A stretch of 64,000 bases of DNA from Paramacrobiotus metropolitanus (GCF_019649055.1 NW_026570270.1:434001-498000), one strand, 5' to 3'. Shown: positions 1-12,491, numbered from the stretch's first letter. The notes: generated by a model not told the origin, from the sequence alone. Numbers and translations: made by a program.

Positions 1-1815
1 AACCATCGCTCGTTTTTTGTGAATTAAAGTATATCTTTTTTACACTGACGTAGGTATAAGACGTAGCACAAAAACAGCAAAAACTGTTTGTTTTTATGTT
101 AATCGGCCAATGCCTGTACAAGTATCAAGCCTTCGCCAGGGAGTTCCATTTAAACTCAATTAGATTTTAAAAACCGATAAAGCAAATAAAATCTCCGTAG
201 TCGATCCCGTACTTAATGTTTCTAAAACAGCAGCCACACGCTAAAATCAACGTTTGATTGGTGTTTCTTGTCTAGCTCTGTATATCACATTGCCTTTAAA
301 GAGCTTTGGATAGTGTTGACCGGAAGTCTGTCGCATCACTGAAAAAATTTTACCACGCTGACCACGTTGAGGTACTGGAAATGCAATAGCTCTAGTTTTT
401 TTTAGCGAATCGTACTTCATGTTCTCTTGCAGATTTGGTTTTTCTGTTGTGGAACTGGGTGTAAACCCAAACTGTGTGCGGACGTCAAAGGATTAAACGT
501 TAAACATTGCTGTAGTGGACATCATTCTAGGTATGTGTGCATTCGTTAACGAATACCTATAAAGGAGCTCTGCCTCTTGTTGTTACAGGATTTATTGGTA
601 GATGTAATTATAAAGGTCATCGTCCACCTGATAAAGCAGGTTCAGATGCGCTACCAGAAAACTATAGGAAGTTTAAGAGTTTTAGAAGTCCACGAGTTGC
701 CGGGTTAGATGTTTCCCAAGTTGCAAGTGATACTAAAACCGACACTTGATCGTTTAATCCATGCACTTCCGGTTGCTCCATAGTCAGCCTTGGTCTGCAG
801 GAAGTGGCGAACAGGCATACGTTTTTTCTTGTAGATGCCACGTGCTCGAATAATGCGTCTGGCCGTTCGTAAATTTTCCCAGGATATATTTAAAAAAAAT
901 TAGTATATTAAATATCCCAACTGAGAGTGGGTAATATGCGTAGTTAACAAAAATAGATCGACTATTTTATCCATACTGCTTTATATGCCCAACTGGGTAA
1001 GGCGGTTTTACGAAAGCCGGCCAATTAAAAAATTTTAACGGTCTGAATTAAATATCACTATCGACAGCCAATAAATAGAAAAGTACTCGTATGTTTATGT
1101 GGTCAAAGCATGCCAGAGTATTTACGATTAAATCATCTGCGCGACTAATGTGCGTCATTATGCGGTATGTACGTTTCTTAGCTTAAGGCTAAGCATGTAG
1201 TAATAAGCATTACATATATAATTCACATGCAATCAGCATATGCCAGTTGAATCTATGCCGAAACAAAGCTTTTATCCAGCTACCAACCGTAAGCGCAGAC
1301 TGAGCCGGTGGACTTGCAACGCCATAATAGGATATGCCATAATCGCAATTATTATTAATTGATTGTTGTAAATATGTATTACCGCTTTTTTCACCGATGC
1401 ATAAGTCAGACTTTTTTATGAGGCGTGCCTTAGGTGAATTCGGTCAACGTGGTTGCATAACACAGCTGCCTGGGTATAATCCACATGAATAGCTTATTTG
1501 CAACTGCACTTGCATAAGTACTGCTCTTAAATAAAACTCGGTTAATCGTGCAATTACTTACGAAATATGAAAGCAGGTAGACTGGTTGTTAAGCCAGTAA
1601 CGTTTATGTGAAAAAATTGGTTTTAAGAGATTTTTATTTTAAAAAAGTCCACATCCAACACAAATTACGTCACAAATTTTATAACATCAGTTTAAATCTC
1701 CCATTCCTCATTAATAATATTTGTACGCACGTCAACTTTATTTTAAATTGCTAAGTATGAATTTTCAAATCCAAGTCAGTCACCCTCACTGTTAGATCCA
1801 TACCCAATCGAAATT
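1..1815. other. No supportable gene; degenerate remnant of the array repeat
   Basis: I see no convincing coding region here. Short open frames lack good starts, signal peptides or recognisable motifs. Positions about 1296-1440 resemble the sequence upstream of array gene 3 (about 13010-13105): both have GCCGGTGGAC, then a TTATTGTTGTAA-like stretch, a pyrimidine-rich run and GAGGCGTGC. This stretch therefore looks like a worn copy of the upstream flank of the array unit. Confidence 0.5.
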
Positions 1816-2690
1816 ATGACAAACTGTCAATTAGTTGTATTCTTCATAAATTTTCATTTCAGGCGCTTTCTAACGATCGACAAAATGGCAACAAGACAAA
1901 TAACTGTATTACACGGCGTGGTTGCACTTTTTCCGAGTAGGTTATGTTATTATATTCTGATAACTGTTTTGCATTGTACAGATACGAGTACTGAGGGGCA
2001 GTGGATACATCGATAAAAGTATTACTATTAATTGTGGTTCGAATTATTTATTTCTAGTCGTATAATCGCAACAAAATGAATAATTCTTGCATAAAAGTGA
2101 TATAAGTAATAACATATATGGATATTGGATGTTACAATGATTGTACAGACCTAAAAAATTCGAAACCTTAGTTGGTGCTGGTTAATGAAAAGAATTAAAG
2201 CGCTGCACTGCGGCATATTAATGCATTATTGACTAGTGCAGTATTGCTGCAATGTACTACTGTATAAATTTTCGTGTATAATAATTATAATATGTTATAC
2301 GTACATTATACGTTTCGTGTAGAACATACTTATCTACTTATCTATACTTATCTTACTATTTACTTATCTTCGTGTATAATACAATATATAGCGTTTAATT
2401 TCTGCCGATACTTCCGGCTTACCGTAGAAATACAAGTATGCCTGTATTGCACAGTTTTTCACCAGTATCATCGCATGCTGAGTTACCTTTGTTAATATTT
2501 GTTTCACTGTTCACGCTCAGGTTTGAAAGCGTGAAACAGTTCAGGATTTTGCGCCGTACCCGGTATTTGTTTGGCTGCTAGCCATGGCTTCTAACAAAAA
2601 CCCACTCGGGCCTGGAAATGATGGCTCCCAGCGTATTTATATTTTCAACAACAACGCATTTGGCGCACCTGCTTCCTAGTCGAATACTTA
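1816..2690. repeat. Upstream flank of array unit 1, repeated at 6785-7590
   Basis: Blocks recur in the same order upstream of gene 2: GATACGAGTACTGAG with ATCGATAAAAGTATTA (about 1980-2020 and 6905-6940), and the segment from GGATTTTGCGCCGTA through the TATA box (about 2543-2697 and 7438-7592). The two copies are diverged. This shows that genes 1 and 2 arose by duplication of a unit that included long 5' flank, not by retroposition. Confidence 0.75.
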
Positions 2691-2697
2691 TTTAAAG
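2689..2697 (+). promoter_or_regulatory. TATA-like box of array gene 1
   Basis: TATTTAAAG lies 83 bp before the ATG. It is preceded by the block GCACCTGCTTCCTAGTCGA, which is conserved upstream of all array genes. Conservation among diverged copies supports a core promoter role. Confidence 0.65.
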
Positions 2698-2779
2698 CCG
2701 GGTGCAGCTAACAAAAACATTCATACCCACCACCTTCCATTTTTCTTCATCATACATCTACTGCATCACCACATCCAAC

Positions 2780-3558
2780 ATGTTGAAGGTGTCGCTGGTA
2801 CTGCTGTTGGCTGTCGCCTACGTCGCCGCTATGAAGGGCGATGCGGATTCCACCAAAGTCGCCAACGTACGCTTAATAATTTAAATACATTTTTCCGCTG
2901 AATTTAATTATCAGAATTTATCGCACAATGTATTTTTAAGGACGCATGGAAGGCTAACATCGTGGATGGGAAGCCGATCTCTTCCTACTGCGGTGGCCGT
3001 ATGAATTCAGCCACTCTGACGGTCAAGAGCTATGAACTGTCGGCTACGACACCCGGCATCACCAAATACTCCATGAAGGTAAAGAAACGTGCCTATGTAT
3101 TTATTTACTGCGGTTTTCGGTTAATAATATTGTCGCAACGTCGCAAAAGAAATATATACACGTATATAAATAAATATAGATAGTTATAAAGCTAATGGCT
3201 GTAGCTACTGTATATATATTTATATACATATAAATATATAAATATAAAAAAAACGCACGCAGAGTAACCCGCATCCGTAGTAAACTAGATCTGCGTTGGA
3301 ACTCTGTTTCGTAAAAAAAATATGCCTAAAGTAATGGCAGTAGAAAAAGTGTTAGAGCTTGTGTGCAAAAAAGCGTCTTTGTAACGCTTGCATTCAGTGA
3401 AATAATGAACGTCTCTGACTGACTAGGTGGACATCGCGGCGGCCCCATCCGGTTCCAGCCCGCCCGTCACCATGAAAAACAAAGTGTTCGAGGTGACCAA
3501 AGGACCCGGAAAGAAACTCACCATTGGAAAGAATCCTTGCCGCAGTGATTTATCATAA
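2780..3558 (+). CDS. Array gene 1: small secreted protein, three exons
   Basis: I do not recognise the family. Exons are 2780-2866, 2941-3078 and 3427-3558, with two GT-AG phase-0 introns of 74 and 348 bp, giving 118 residues. Residues 1-17 form a signal peptide (MLKVSLVLLLAVAYVAA), so the product should be secreted. The mature part is about 100 residues with two cysteines, one in the SYCGG motif of exon 2 and one in the NPCR motif near the C-terminus, which could form one disulfide. Exon 3 carries the conserved VTKGPG..LTIG block. The ATG was chosen because it gives the signal peptide and is conserved in all copies. An AATAAA lies at 3771-3776. This is the first of seven paralogues in the window; its role is unknown. 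Confidence 0.85.
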
Positions 3559-4742
3559 ATCACAATTTTACCGGCGATTTGAGTATCTGCAGACCAGCAC
3601 AGAGCTCTGCTGCAATTACAGACTCAAAAACAGATCTGCCTGATTCGATCGTTTCTTGTTGCACAAACCGAAACGGGTTCTGCCCGTGCAAATACTGTCG
3701 ACAAAACTAATGACAAATACGGTGCCAAATATCTTATGACAGTGATAAGAATGATGCGTTTGAAGGTGTGAATAAAATAAACAATGAAATAATCAAAGCG
3801 TGGAAACCGGAGTACAGAGAACAGTACCTGCGTTGTGGCACCGGCTGCTGATTTAAAGTCATCAACATGATACTTTATGTACGAGTATATTACGGTACTA
3901 CAGCATGTGTATTACGAGTATTTACTGCTGCAATGTTCGGCTTCGTGCGTGGCAGCATTGATTTGCCGCTATCTTAACAACATAAGTGCATGTAAAAGTA
4001 ATATTGAATTTGATATTGATTAGAATATTGATATTGACTGATACTGATATTTTTTACTGATTTTTTTAAATTTTTGTTATACCTTCATAGGGTTAAAATT
4101 CACCTAATAGACTGCTTTGGTTATATTAATTGAATTTTCGTGGATACGAAGAAACAAATACAGCGACAAAACACAAGAACCTGCTGACAACCGTTTATGC
4201 TGACCTACGTGTACAATGCTACCTAATTCCGCGAATGTATACAGAAAAGTACTGCGTTGTCTGTTCGTGCGAAAGTTTGTACAGCGCTCGATCCTGCTCT
4301 TTACAAAATACCGCTTATGTATAATGTATATACGTAGATCATACAAGAAACCGACAGCGACATGGAAGCCGGGCAGGAGCGTCTGTAATTAATTAATAAT
4401 ATATATTCGTATTTTTATGTCGGTATATTGAGCGTCTGTAATTATTCCATATGAGTCTTGCAACGACATGTGAAAATTTCATTGTTTATTTAGCCTAAAA
4501 TGTTGGGCTAGACAGTGAAAACGAAAATAAAAAAACACACAGACTCCTTGCGTGCAGCCAGAACGATCCCGCCCGGTACGCACAGAGTACAGGTGTTAAA
4601 CATAGTATAACAGAAAGTTACATCTACACTCTACAGATCTACAGAAGTTCAAGAAACTTGCACACTCACCCGAAAACAGGAAAACTGAAAATTACGAAAT
4701 TATTATTTCTTACATAAAATAATGTATAAACTTTAAATCATC
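3559..4742. other. Intergenic; downstream flank of array unit 1
   Basis: No gene is supportable. About 4575-4755 (from GGTACGCACAGAGTACAG to ATCATCTTAATCAG) is a diverged copy of about 8995-9165 downstream of gene 2, so the duplicated unit also included 3' flank. The remainder is AT-rich. Confidence 0.55.
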
Positions 4743-5075
4743 TTAATCAGCATCTGCAGTTCGCACAAAGCACGAAGTCACAAAGCACAAATTCTCGCCT
4801 GAAAACTTGTTCGGATACATATCGGACACAATGGATAGAGGTCCCTGTGCAACGTTTTTCCAGGTATCCTTAGCGTTCCCATCGGCCGGGACAATAACGT
4901 CATTCGGAGTAACAATAATCGCAAATGGGAGCTCTTTCCGGAACTCATCGGGATTCTGCTGTGGAACGCTTTGGGACTTATTTATTATCCTACACATCTG
5001 GTCTCTGCATTTCAGGATAAGATTTGTAATCGGAGCTGGTATTATGCAGGAATAAGTAAACGCTTTCCTCATCAA
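4743..5075 (-). CDS. Possible coding exon, 110 codons, unknown product
   Basis: An uninterrupted minus-strand frame of 110 codons with an ordinary amino-acid mix and several cysteines. A stretch of it (residues 45-95) reads like a soluble domain rather than random translation. I recognise no family, see no clear signal peptide, and see no second copy at the matching place downstream of gene 2. It could be a terminal exon of a spliced gene, a decayed gene, or a chance frame. Confidence 0.2.
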   Translation of the reverse strand: MMRKAFTYSCIIPAPITNLILKCRDQMCRIINKSQSVPQQNPDEFRKELPFAIIVTPNDVIVPADGNAKDTWKNVAQGPLSIVSDMYPNKFSGENLCFVTSCFVRTADAD

Positions 5076-5220
5076 TCAAACGCTTAATAAGTCATTTTAT
5101 ACTCCTGCGGTGTGCTCTACTGGTGGACAGCGTCTGGATCCTTATGCAACAGACGAAACGTTCCGTGGAAGATTATTCCAGCCTTGCGAATCTCCTGACC
5201 GTGACAGCCCAAGTGCAGTC

Positions 5221-5480
5221 GCGAGACATTTCGCCGTGGGACAGTTCGCCACACGTTTTTCGTCGCAACGGCTAATTTTTTTGGAACAACTTGTTTTGCA
5301 GCCGTTCTGTTGTGTGCCATTTTGGGGAGTCGAAAATGTATCGACTGGTTTATGGCAGCGAACAGTCTTTGTCAAAAAGACGAGTTGTCCTTAGACGAAA
5401 TGTCCGTAAAGCCAAATGTCCCGCAACGAACTGTCACGTAGCCGACCGTCAGGATCCTGACGGTCATGCAAACAAAACCG
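5221..5480. repeat. Imperfect inverted repeat, possible decayed MITE
   Basis: GACATTTCGCC and GGGACAGTTCG near 5221-5250 reappear inverted as CGAAATGTCC and CGAACTGTC near 5396-5435. A perfect 22-bp palindrome (centre AGGATCCT) occupies 5444-5465. The arrangement resembles a small foldback element, but no clear target duplication was found. Confidence 0.35.
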
Positions 5481-6784
5481 TTCTGACCACATTGGGTGGA
5501 TTTTGTGCTTGTGACCGGCAAACTTTCGCTACGGTAAGTAACGATAAAATACAACAGTAGACGGTCATTACAGACTACAGCGTTCGTATCTGGCAGTCAT
5601 CACCTACTGCGCATTTCTCAACTATGACATTGGGCTCTGTTCGAAGAAAGATACAGAACTTTTGCGTTATCGTTCTGTTGCTCGAAGAATCGAGGTGTGT
5701 GCACTGCTACCGGAAGAGTGGTCTTCGAATTAGAAGAGTGTTTTTCTTTCATCATGCTGATGCACCTTATCCGTCTAGTGTCAGTTGTTTTGTGCGACCT
5801 TAGCGCATTCCATACGGCCATACAAGATGGTAGTCCGCACAAGTGGCAGCGTTTATTCTGCCAAGCCGCTGTTTTGGTCTGGAACATCAGGGGCTGATTG
5901 TCGTTCCTACCTATACGGCGATAAAATTCTATAACCGGGTGCGTTAGCGCTGATAAATGCTTGCTAAAGTGGTATATACCGCTTTTACTTATTAATTTGT
6001 GAAGCAGTTGCGGTAACTTTTGTTTTCCTAAATAAAACAAAACCTGTGCACCGCAGCATTTTGAGTTCTTAGCGCTTGCACAAAATACTAGTTTTTAGTG
6101 CTCTTGTTTTGAAATTGTAAAATTACAGTTTCACGTTTGTAATAAATTATTAGTCCCCGGTGGCTCTACGGCAGTGTTTGAAACTGCATACGACAGTTCA
6201 GCGTGCCGCGTCAACCTCACCATGCTTAGATCTGCTTATATAATTATTTCAAGGGATTGCGGTTCGTGTGATATACTAGTTTGCAGTACATTTGTAGCTT
6301 TTAGTACGGTACATGTAAACATGCCATGGCTGTTGATACGGAAGCTTACGGAAAAATTATGGAATGATCTGCAGGATTTTGGTCAGGCTTTGAAGAATCC
6401 CCACTTGAACTATTTATTAACTATAGATAAGATGCCAATTCGACCTTCTTCGCTGACTCTTGGAGGATTCTGTTCATTCGATAGGCCGATTTTGGTAATG
6501 TTACGTAAGTACTGAATTTGTTACCCGCTATAATTCTTTCTTAGCTGAGCGTTGCTTACAGATCATTGGATTTTGGGTGACCTATCTACTCATAGTCAAG
6601 TAACTGATTAATCGAGTTTCTACAGAAAAGATGTGTGCGAATGTCAGTTTGTAAGAGACGATGCGCAGATGCTGGCTGGCAGAAACTGTCTACTTCGATG
6701 ATTAATTTTCAATTGACAACATGATGTTGTGCTCCATTTTATTCTCTTCTAAAAATGCTGATTTTTTTATAAACTATCCCTTTA
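5481..6784. other. No supportable gene
   Basis: A 140-codon minus-strand frame (5618-6040) and a 113-codon plus-strand frame (6174-6515) are open, but neither shows a signal peptide, a domain motif or a paralogue. I treat both as chance frames. Confidence 0.4.
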
Positions 6785-7590
6785 TGTGTTTTTTTCTAGC
6801 GGTCGATAAATGGCAACAAGGATATTATGTACAAAAAGTTGTTTTTATCGCATAGTAGCACTTTATATAATTTATATCCTTATAAATAAGTTTCGTACCA
6901 TACGGATGCGAGTACTGAGTGGGCACATCGATAAAAGTATTATGTACAGTTAATTGTGGCTCGAATTAATTACTTTGAGCCATATAATCGCTACAAAATA
7001 TCTATACATAACTATTGCATATTATGTAGTATTTACATGCACTGATATTACAATGGTTGTAGGGAACTTAAAAAGGCGAAGTTTTCGTTTGGGGCTTTGC
7101 GAGGGAGAGCTTTGAATGAAGAGCATTATTGCGTGCATTAATTCTTGCATATGATAACATTATTTATTATTGCATTATTGTTGTATCGATGTACACATAA
7201 GGCATAGATATTGGCTATTACTGCATAAATCTACATTTTCAAAATATAAAAAATATATACAACTTGTGCCTTGTATTGTATTTCCGACTTACCGCAAAAA
7301 TGCATGTCCTTCAATATCATTTATTTTTCAATATCACAAATTTTCATTCAATATCATTGCATGCTATGATGCTTAGTACATTTGTTATTATTTATTTTAC
7401 TGTCCATGTTCACGATGGAAAGAATGGGACGGTTGAGGATTTTGCGCCGTATACCCGGTATTTGTTCGGCTGCCAGCCATGGCTTCTAACAAATAACCAA
7501 CCCGAGCTGGAATCATTGCTCCGAGCGTATCTATATTTTCAACAAACAACGCATTCACCGCACCTGCTTCCCAGTCGAATGCTTATTTAA
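6785..7590. repeat. Upstream flank of array unit 2, repeat of 1816-2690
   Basis: This is the second copy of the upstream flank. It contains GATGCGAGTACTGAGTGGG, ATCGATAAAAGTATTATG, and the TTTTGCGCCGTATACCC to TATTTAAAG segment in the same order as unit 1. Confidence 0.75.
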
Positions 7591-7592
7591 AG
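7584..7592 (+). promoter_or_regulatory. TATA-like box of array gene 2
   Basis: TATTTAAAG, 83 bp before the ATG, in the same context as gene 1 (GCACCTGCTTCCCAGTCGA just upstream, CCGGGTGCAGC just downstream). Confidence 0.65.
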
Positions 7593-7674
7593 CCGGGTGC
7601 AGCCAAAAAAACCATTCATACCCACCGCCTTCCATTTTTCTTCAATATACACCTGCTACATCACTACACTCAAC

Positions 7675-8392
7675 ATGTTGAAGGTGTCGCTGGTACTGCT
7701 GCTGGTCGTGGCCTACGTCGCCGCTAAGAAGGGTGATACTGATTCCACCAAAGTCGCCAACGTATGCTTAATTTAAATATATTTTTCCGCTGAACTCAAT
7801 GATCAGGATTTATCGCACAATATACTTTTCCAGGATGCATGGAAGGCACCCATCGTGGACGGGAAGGCAATCGCTTCCTACTGCGGAGGCCGAATGAATT
7901 CGGCCACCCTGACGGTAAAAAGCTATGAATTGTCGGCTACAACACCCGGCATCACCAAATATTCCATGAAGGTAAAACAATTTCATGCCTATTTATTACG
8001 GTAGTCGATTAACAATATTGTCGCAATGTAACATAAGAAATATATATATATATATACATATATACGAGTATATATACTATTGAGTAGCCCGTATCCGTAG
8101 AAAACCAGTGTCGGGACCGGGTCCCTGGTTTGTAAAAGTAATATGTGTAAAGTGCAGTACAAAGTATGAAGAGTAGGAAATGTAGTGGAGCTTTTGTGCA
8201 AAAATGCGACGTTGTAACTCTGTTAATCCAATAAAATAATGGATGCATTTGACTGAACAGGTGGACATTGCGACGCCCAAATCCGGTTCCAGCGAGGCAT
8301 TCACCTTGAAAAACCAAGTGTTTGAAGTGACCAAAGGACCCGGAAAGAAACTCACCATTGGAAAGAATCCTTGCCGCGGTGATTTATCATAA
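7675..8392 (+). CDS. Array gene 2: small secreted protein, three exons
   Basis: Exons are 7675-7761, 7834-7971 and 8261-8392, with phase-0 GT-AG introns of 72 and 289 bp and 118 residues. It has the same architecture as gene 1: signal peptide over residues 1-17, a variable KKGDTDSTKVAN linker, exon 2 with the SYCGG cysteine, and exon 3 with VTKGPGKKLTIG and NPCR. It is the closest relative of gene 1 in the window; exons 2 and 3 differ by few residues, while the introns are more diverged. A possible AATAAA is at 8596-8601. Secretion is inferred from the signal peptide; molecular function is unknown. Confidence 0.85.
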
Positions 8393-10404
8393 ATCACAAT
8401 TTACCGGCAATTTGTGTAGACCTGCACAGCGCTCTGTTGCAGTTGTTGATTTGATTGTTTCTTGTTGCACAAACCGAAACGGGTTCTGCCCGTAGATACA
8501 GAACCAAAAATGCCAATGAAAAATCCGGTGCCAAAAATTTTGACAGTTGACAAGAATGATGCGCTAGTTAAAGGTGTGAGTAAAATGAACGATGAAATAA
8601 ACAAACGTGGAAACTGGAATACAGTACATGCGTTGCGGCAACGGCTGCGGATTCGAAGTCAATAATTATACGAGTACGGCACATGTATAAAACTGCAGCT
8701 ACAGTACGTTCGGCTTCATGCTTGTTAGCATTCACTTTCCGATATCTTACTAACACAAGTGCAGGTAATGTATTCAATTTTTTAGATATTGTTATACTTT
8801 AAATGATCAGAATTTAATTTAAACTAAATTGACTACATTAACCAAATTTTCATGGATCCAGCGCCAACACACAAGAAATTGCCGACAAAAATTCCTGCTG
8901 ATTCAAAAAGCATAATTCAGTGAAAGCGACCGGGGCGGCTCTACGTATTTTGAGCGTAGCTAATCTTTGCGAGCACCGGAAACGATCCCGTTCGGTACGC
9001 ACACAGCACAGGTATTAATTTTAAATATGGTATAACAGCGAGCTGCATCTGTTCAAGCTCAAGAGACCTGCACACCAATTCAAAAGCAGAAATATTTAAA
9101 ATTACCAAAAGTATTATTACATAAGATATTATTGTCTAAACTTTGAATCATCTTAATCAGCTGTATCTGCAACTGCGCCACTCGTGTAGCCTCGATCTCT
9201 GTGTGCAGAATTATGTAGAAAATTTTAAGTAATTTTGTCTGTACAAGTACGATTAAGTTGGTAATATCGACTTTCGACCAGATGAAAATTTCCAGATGAG
9301 AATTTCGACCAGATGAGATGCGCGCGCGCGCGGTTCTGATCCGAGCTGGCAGTAGAAATTACATAAATTATACGATCTAACTAGTGGACCTAACTAGTGA
9401 GCACATATATTATACTGATAATGCAAATAAGTGATTGTTATATTATATAACTTCAGTTTGTTCAGAAATGTTGAGTGTAACGACAAATTATGGACCGATT
9501 TCCAGCCCAGCTAGCCAGTCCATAATGCCATTAGCCCTAGGGTAGCTAACAGGGATAATTTCGCAAAACAGAAATGCTCTCGGTATAAACTGTTTTCTTT
9601 ATACCTCATATTTGTGCCCTTTTTTAGCCGGCAAATGTATGGGTTCTTACCTCCATAATGTCATTCATTCATGTGAAAACGACCACCGCTTCCCAGCTAC
9701 CAGGCGTGGCAAGTAATGTTCTGGAATCATGAAAACGGAATTCGCCGGTTGGGTGGTAAATAGCTGCTCCGCGCAATACTGCAACTTTTAAATGCACTTG
9801 CATCCTTGTGCAGGATTTAAAGCTGTCCAGGGATGTCACGTTTGCGTAACAAACCCCAACTTAAAGACAACTAAATTAGAGGTATTATGTGCTGAAATGA
9901 TGTAGTTGTAATGCGTGATTTTGTGAGTAACTAACGTACTCGTACAACCGAGTACTGATTGGTTAACCGCTGTTGCCGTTGTCTCGGCTTCTCGGTTAAC
10001 GGTCTTAATATTTTCTAGTGTTCTATGTTATAGGCGAAGAACTTATGTAATCTATCTTCCGGCAAACAAAGACGTTTTTTTTATTAATAACGGTGACATC
10101 ATTATTCTAATTTATTGGTGTCTTGATAGTTGATGTGAAAAGCATAACCCGATGTCACGCATTAAACTAAGGACTTTGTGATACCGGAAAACGATTTGCA
10201 TTATTCGACGACGTTATGCATCAGCCAAGGAAAACATTGATTTTGTTGCTAAAACACGAGATATATTTATAGTACCATCTGAAACTAATCGCAAGCTATT
10301 TTGGCAATACATTTTGAAAATTATGTTAAAAATTAATCCAGTCAACATGTACAGTCAACTAAATATCTGTATAGAAAGCTATTTGCATAAAATCACAAGG
10401 AGTT
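8393..10404. other. Intergenic; downstream flank of unit 2
   Basis: No gene is supportable. About 8995-9165 repeats the downstream flank of gene 1. A short CG dinucleotide run sits near 9320. Nothing else was identified up to the gag-only LTR element. Confidence 0.5.
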
Positions 10405-10573
10405 TGTAGTGTAGTGGCTACGCGCCATATTAGCGCGTAGCAACCCGCATGACTGTGTTGACCTGTAGAGGACGCATTTTATGTGGTACTACGAGTATTT
10501 CCATTATTATCATTATTACTCAGTATCTATCCGGCCAGAGTGGCACAATAAACATCTGTGCCAAGACGTGACA
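10405..10573 (+). repeat. 5' LTR of the gag-only element
   Basis: 169 bp with TG..CA ends, repeated at 11531-11699. Near its start it contains the short palindrome CTACGCG..CGCGTAG. Confidence 0.85.
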
Positions 10574-10650
10574 ATTGGCGTGAAGTGTAGTATTCTCTGA
10601 ACTCTGAAGCGGAAGGAGAAAAGCGAGCGCTATATAATAAGAGATCGAAA

Positions 10651-11495
10651 ATGACGACCACAACCGATCAATTGACCAAGTTCAATCCGGAAACCATGGA
10701 CTGGAAGGCGTGGAAGTTTTGTATGATAATTATACTGTGCTGACCGACCTTCATACGGACAAGCACCGTGCCTTGCTAATAAACAGTCTGGACACGAAGG
10801 CCCTGCAGCTTTTAGTTTCGATGTGCAAACCCAAGATGCCGTCCGACTTCACACTGGGTGAACTGGTCACGAAGCTGGAAACGGCCTACGCCCCGTACAC
10901 AAACCAAATAACCGAGTGGGCGCTGTTCTTCAGTCTTCGGCAGGACGAAAAAGAAAGCCTGGTGGACTTCGCGACACGTTTACGTGACAAAACGATCCTA
11001 TGCGACTTTCCGGCAACAGTGCTGGAGAAGAATTTAAGTGCTGTGCTCGTGGCAGGCGTCAAAAGCGACGCAACAAGACGCTACCTAATGCTGCAAGAGC
11101 TGAAGACGTTCGACGCCGCCCTCCAAATTGCTATCAAATATGAAACAAGCGTGAAAGAGGCGAGAAAAACTAATGTGGAAGAGAATGTGGTGAACAACAT
11201 TAAGAAGCGAGAAATAAGAGTGAAGAAAGAGGAGAAGAGCAGTAGAGAAAAGAGACAGGAAGAGAATGATGACGAAAGTGGAAGTGAAGAAGAGATGCCG
11301 TCCCGGCGGAAATGTAAAAGATGTGGATCCTGGCGGCATACGCCAGAAGAATGCTGGTATAAAAACACCAGATGCAATGGTTGCGGCATGAAAGGCCATA
11401 TAGAGAGGGCATGCCAGCAGAAGGACAACAAGAAGAAGGAAAAGGTCAATACCGTCTACAATGTCGAGGAAGATTATTTCGACATTTTGCCATAA
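10651..11495 (+). pseudogene. gag: Gag protein with two zinc knuckles, apparent frameshift near its start
   Basis: The long frame (about 10710-11495) encodes a capsid-like alpha-helical region, then a Lys/Glu-rich stretch and two CX2CX4HX4C zinc knuckles (CKRCG..H..C and CNGCGMKGH..C), typical of retrotransposon Gag. No ATG begins that frame. The natural start is the ATG at 10651, whose frame reads TDQLTKFNPETMDWKAWKF and then hits a stop soon after 10720, where Gag homology continues one frame over. I read this as a 1-bp frameshift between about 10715 and 10725, either a real lesion or a sequencing error. About 280 codons if uninterrupted. Confidence 0.75.
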
Positions 11496-11530
11496 TGTTC
11501 TGCTTTTTCACTTCATTTTAAGGGTGAAGA

Positions 11531-11699
11531 TGTAGTGTAGTGGCTACGCGCCATATTAGCGCGTAGCAACCCGCATGACTGTGTTGACCTGTAGAGGACG
11601 CATTTTATGTGGTACTACGAGTATTTCCATTATTATCATTATTACTCAGTATCTATCCGGCCAGAGTGGCACAATAAACATCTGTGCCAAGACGTGACA
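11531..11699 (+). repeat. 3' LTR of the gag-only element
   Basis: 169-bp copy of the 5' LTR, followed directly by the GAGTT target duplication at 11700-11704. Confidence 0.85.
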
Positions 11700-11704
11700 G
11701 AGTT

Positions 11705-12490
11705 TTACTTCAAGCAGCTAAACCTATATATATTGAATTATGGATGGCTCAGCCATCCAACCGCGGCTGGCATCACATTGAATTGTCATGTTGCGTATAA
11801 ACGGGCGCCACATTTGCTAATACATACACGTATGGTTCCACTCTGCAGACAGATCCTGTCCGAATTCCAAAGCCCCTTACAGTAGGGATCCAACATATAC
11901 GAGCACCAGCACGTACCAGCACCTCGTACCTCGTACCAGCACCATCCTCAATCATATGTCGACATTCTGCGGCTCTAGGCTCTTCAGCAATAACAATCGT
12001 AGTGCATATGAAGCCACGTATTACGCGGCATAAGCACTACGTATTAATGCAGCAGACTATCTGTTTACTAACTTTACTTATAAAAGTCAGATCACGCTCA
12101 CATAGCCGTTGCAGGAGAATAAAATACAGTAATTAAGACAAAGGTCAGACGGTCAGCTTCGACACTTACAAACTGTGTAAATTCATTCAGCCATCGCCCT
12201 ACTCAAAGGGCTCCACTGTATTGTATACGTATACAATACATACGTATACTGTATACAGTGAAGATATTGTATACAGTGAAGTCTGTATTGTATGAAATAC
12301 AATACAGCCCCTAGAGAACCGCGTCGATTCAGCTGACTAATTTGATTATTTATTAAAATATAATTTCCTCGCGTCGTAATGGTGAGCCTTTCCTATAAAT
12401 CATTCGAGTTCTGTCTATCAGGCGCACGATGAAAATTCTGTTACTAAGTAATCTTAATTACTCCCTACTCCCGGCTAGTCGAGCCCGGGC
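11705..12490. other. Intergenic with AT-rich palindromic repeats
   Basis: No gene is supportable. Around 12215-12300 TGTATAC/GTATACA units repeat in several orientations, including the palindrome GTATTGTATACGTATACAAT. About 11750-11800 is a diverged copy of 16765-16810 (CCGCGGCTGGCAT, then GAATTGTCATG). Confidence 0.45.
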
Positions 12491-12491
12491 T

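Larger units (their letters stand above)
10405..11699 (+). mobile_element. Gag-only (TR-GAG-like) LTR retrotransposon, 1,295 bp
   Basis: Two direct repeats of 169 bp, beginning TGTAGTG and ending GTGACA, bound a short interior containing only a gag frame. The 5-bp sequence GAGTT occurs immediately left of the first LTR and immediately right of the second, a target-site duplication. The interior starts with a TTGGCG-type primer-binding site candidate and ends with a purine-rich tract (AAGGGTGAAGA). There is no protease, reverse transcriptase or integrase, so it must be mobilised in trans. The LTRs appear identical by eye, which suggests a recent insertion. Confidence 0.85.

Noticed and set aside
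537-749. 70-codon frame near the window start as a terminal exon
   Set aside because: It has no ATG, no clear acceptor that I could defend, no motif and no paralogue. It may be an exon of a gene that begins outside the window, but this is not supportable.
2274-2495. 73-codon frame in the upstream flank of gene 1
   Set aside because: Tyr/Ile/Leu-rich low-complexity translation of AT-rich DNA, not kept in the unit 2 copy.
9320-9332. CG dinucleotide run as a CpG island or Z-DNA site
   Set aside because: Only about a dozen bases long and isolated.
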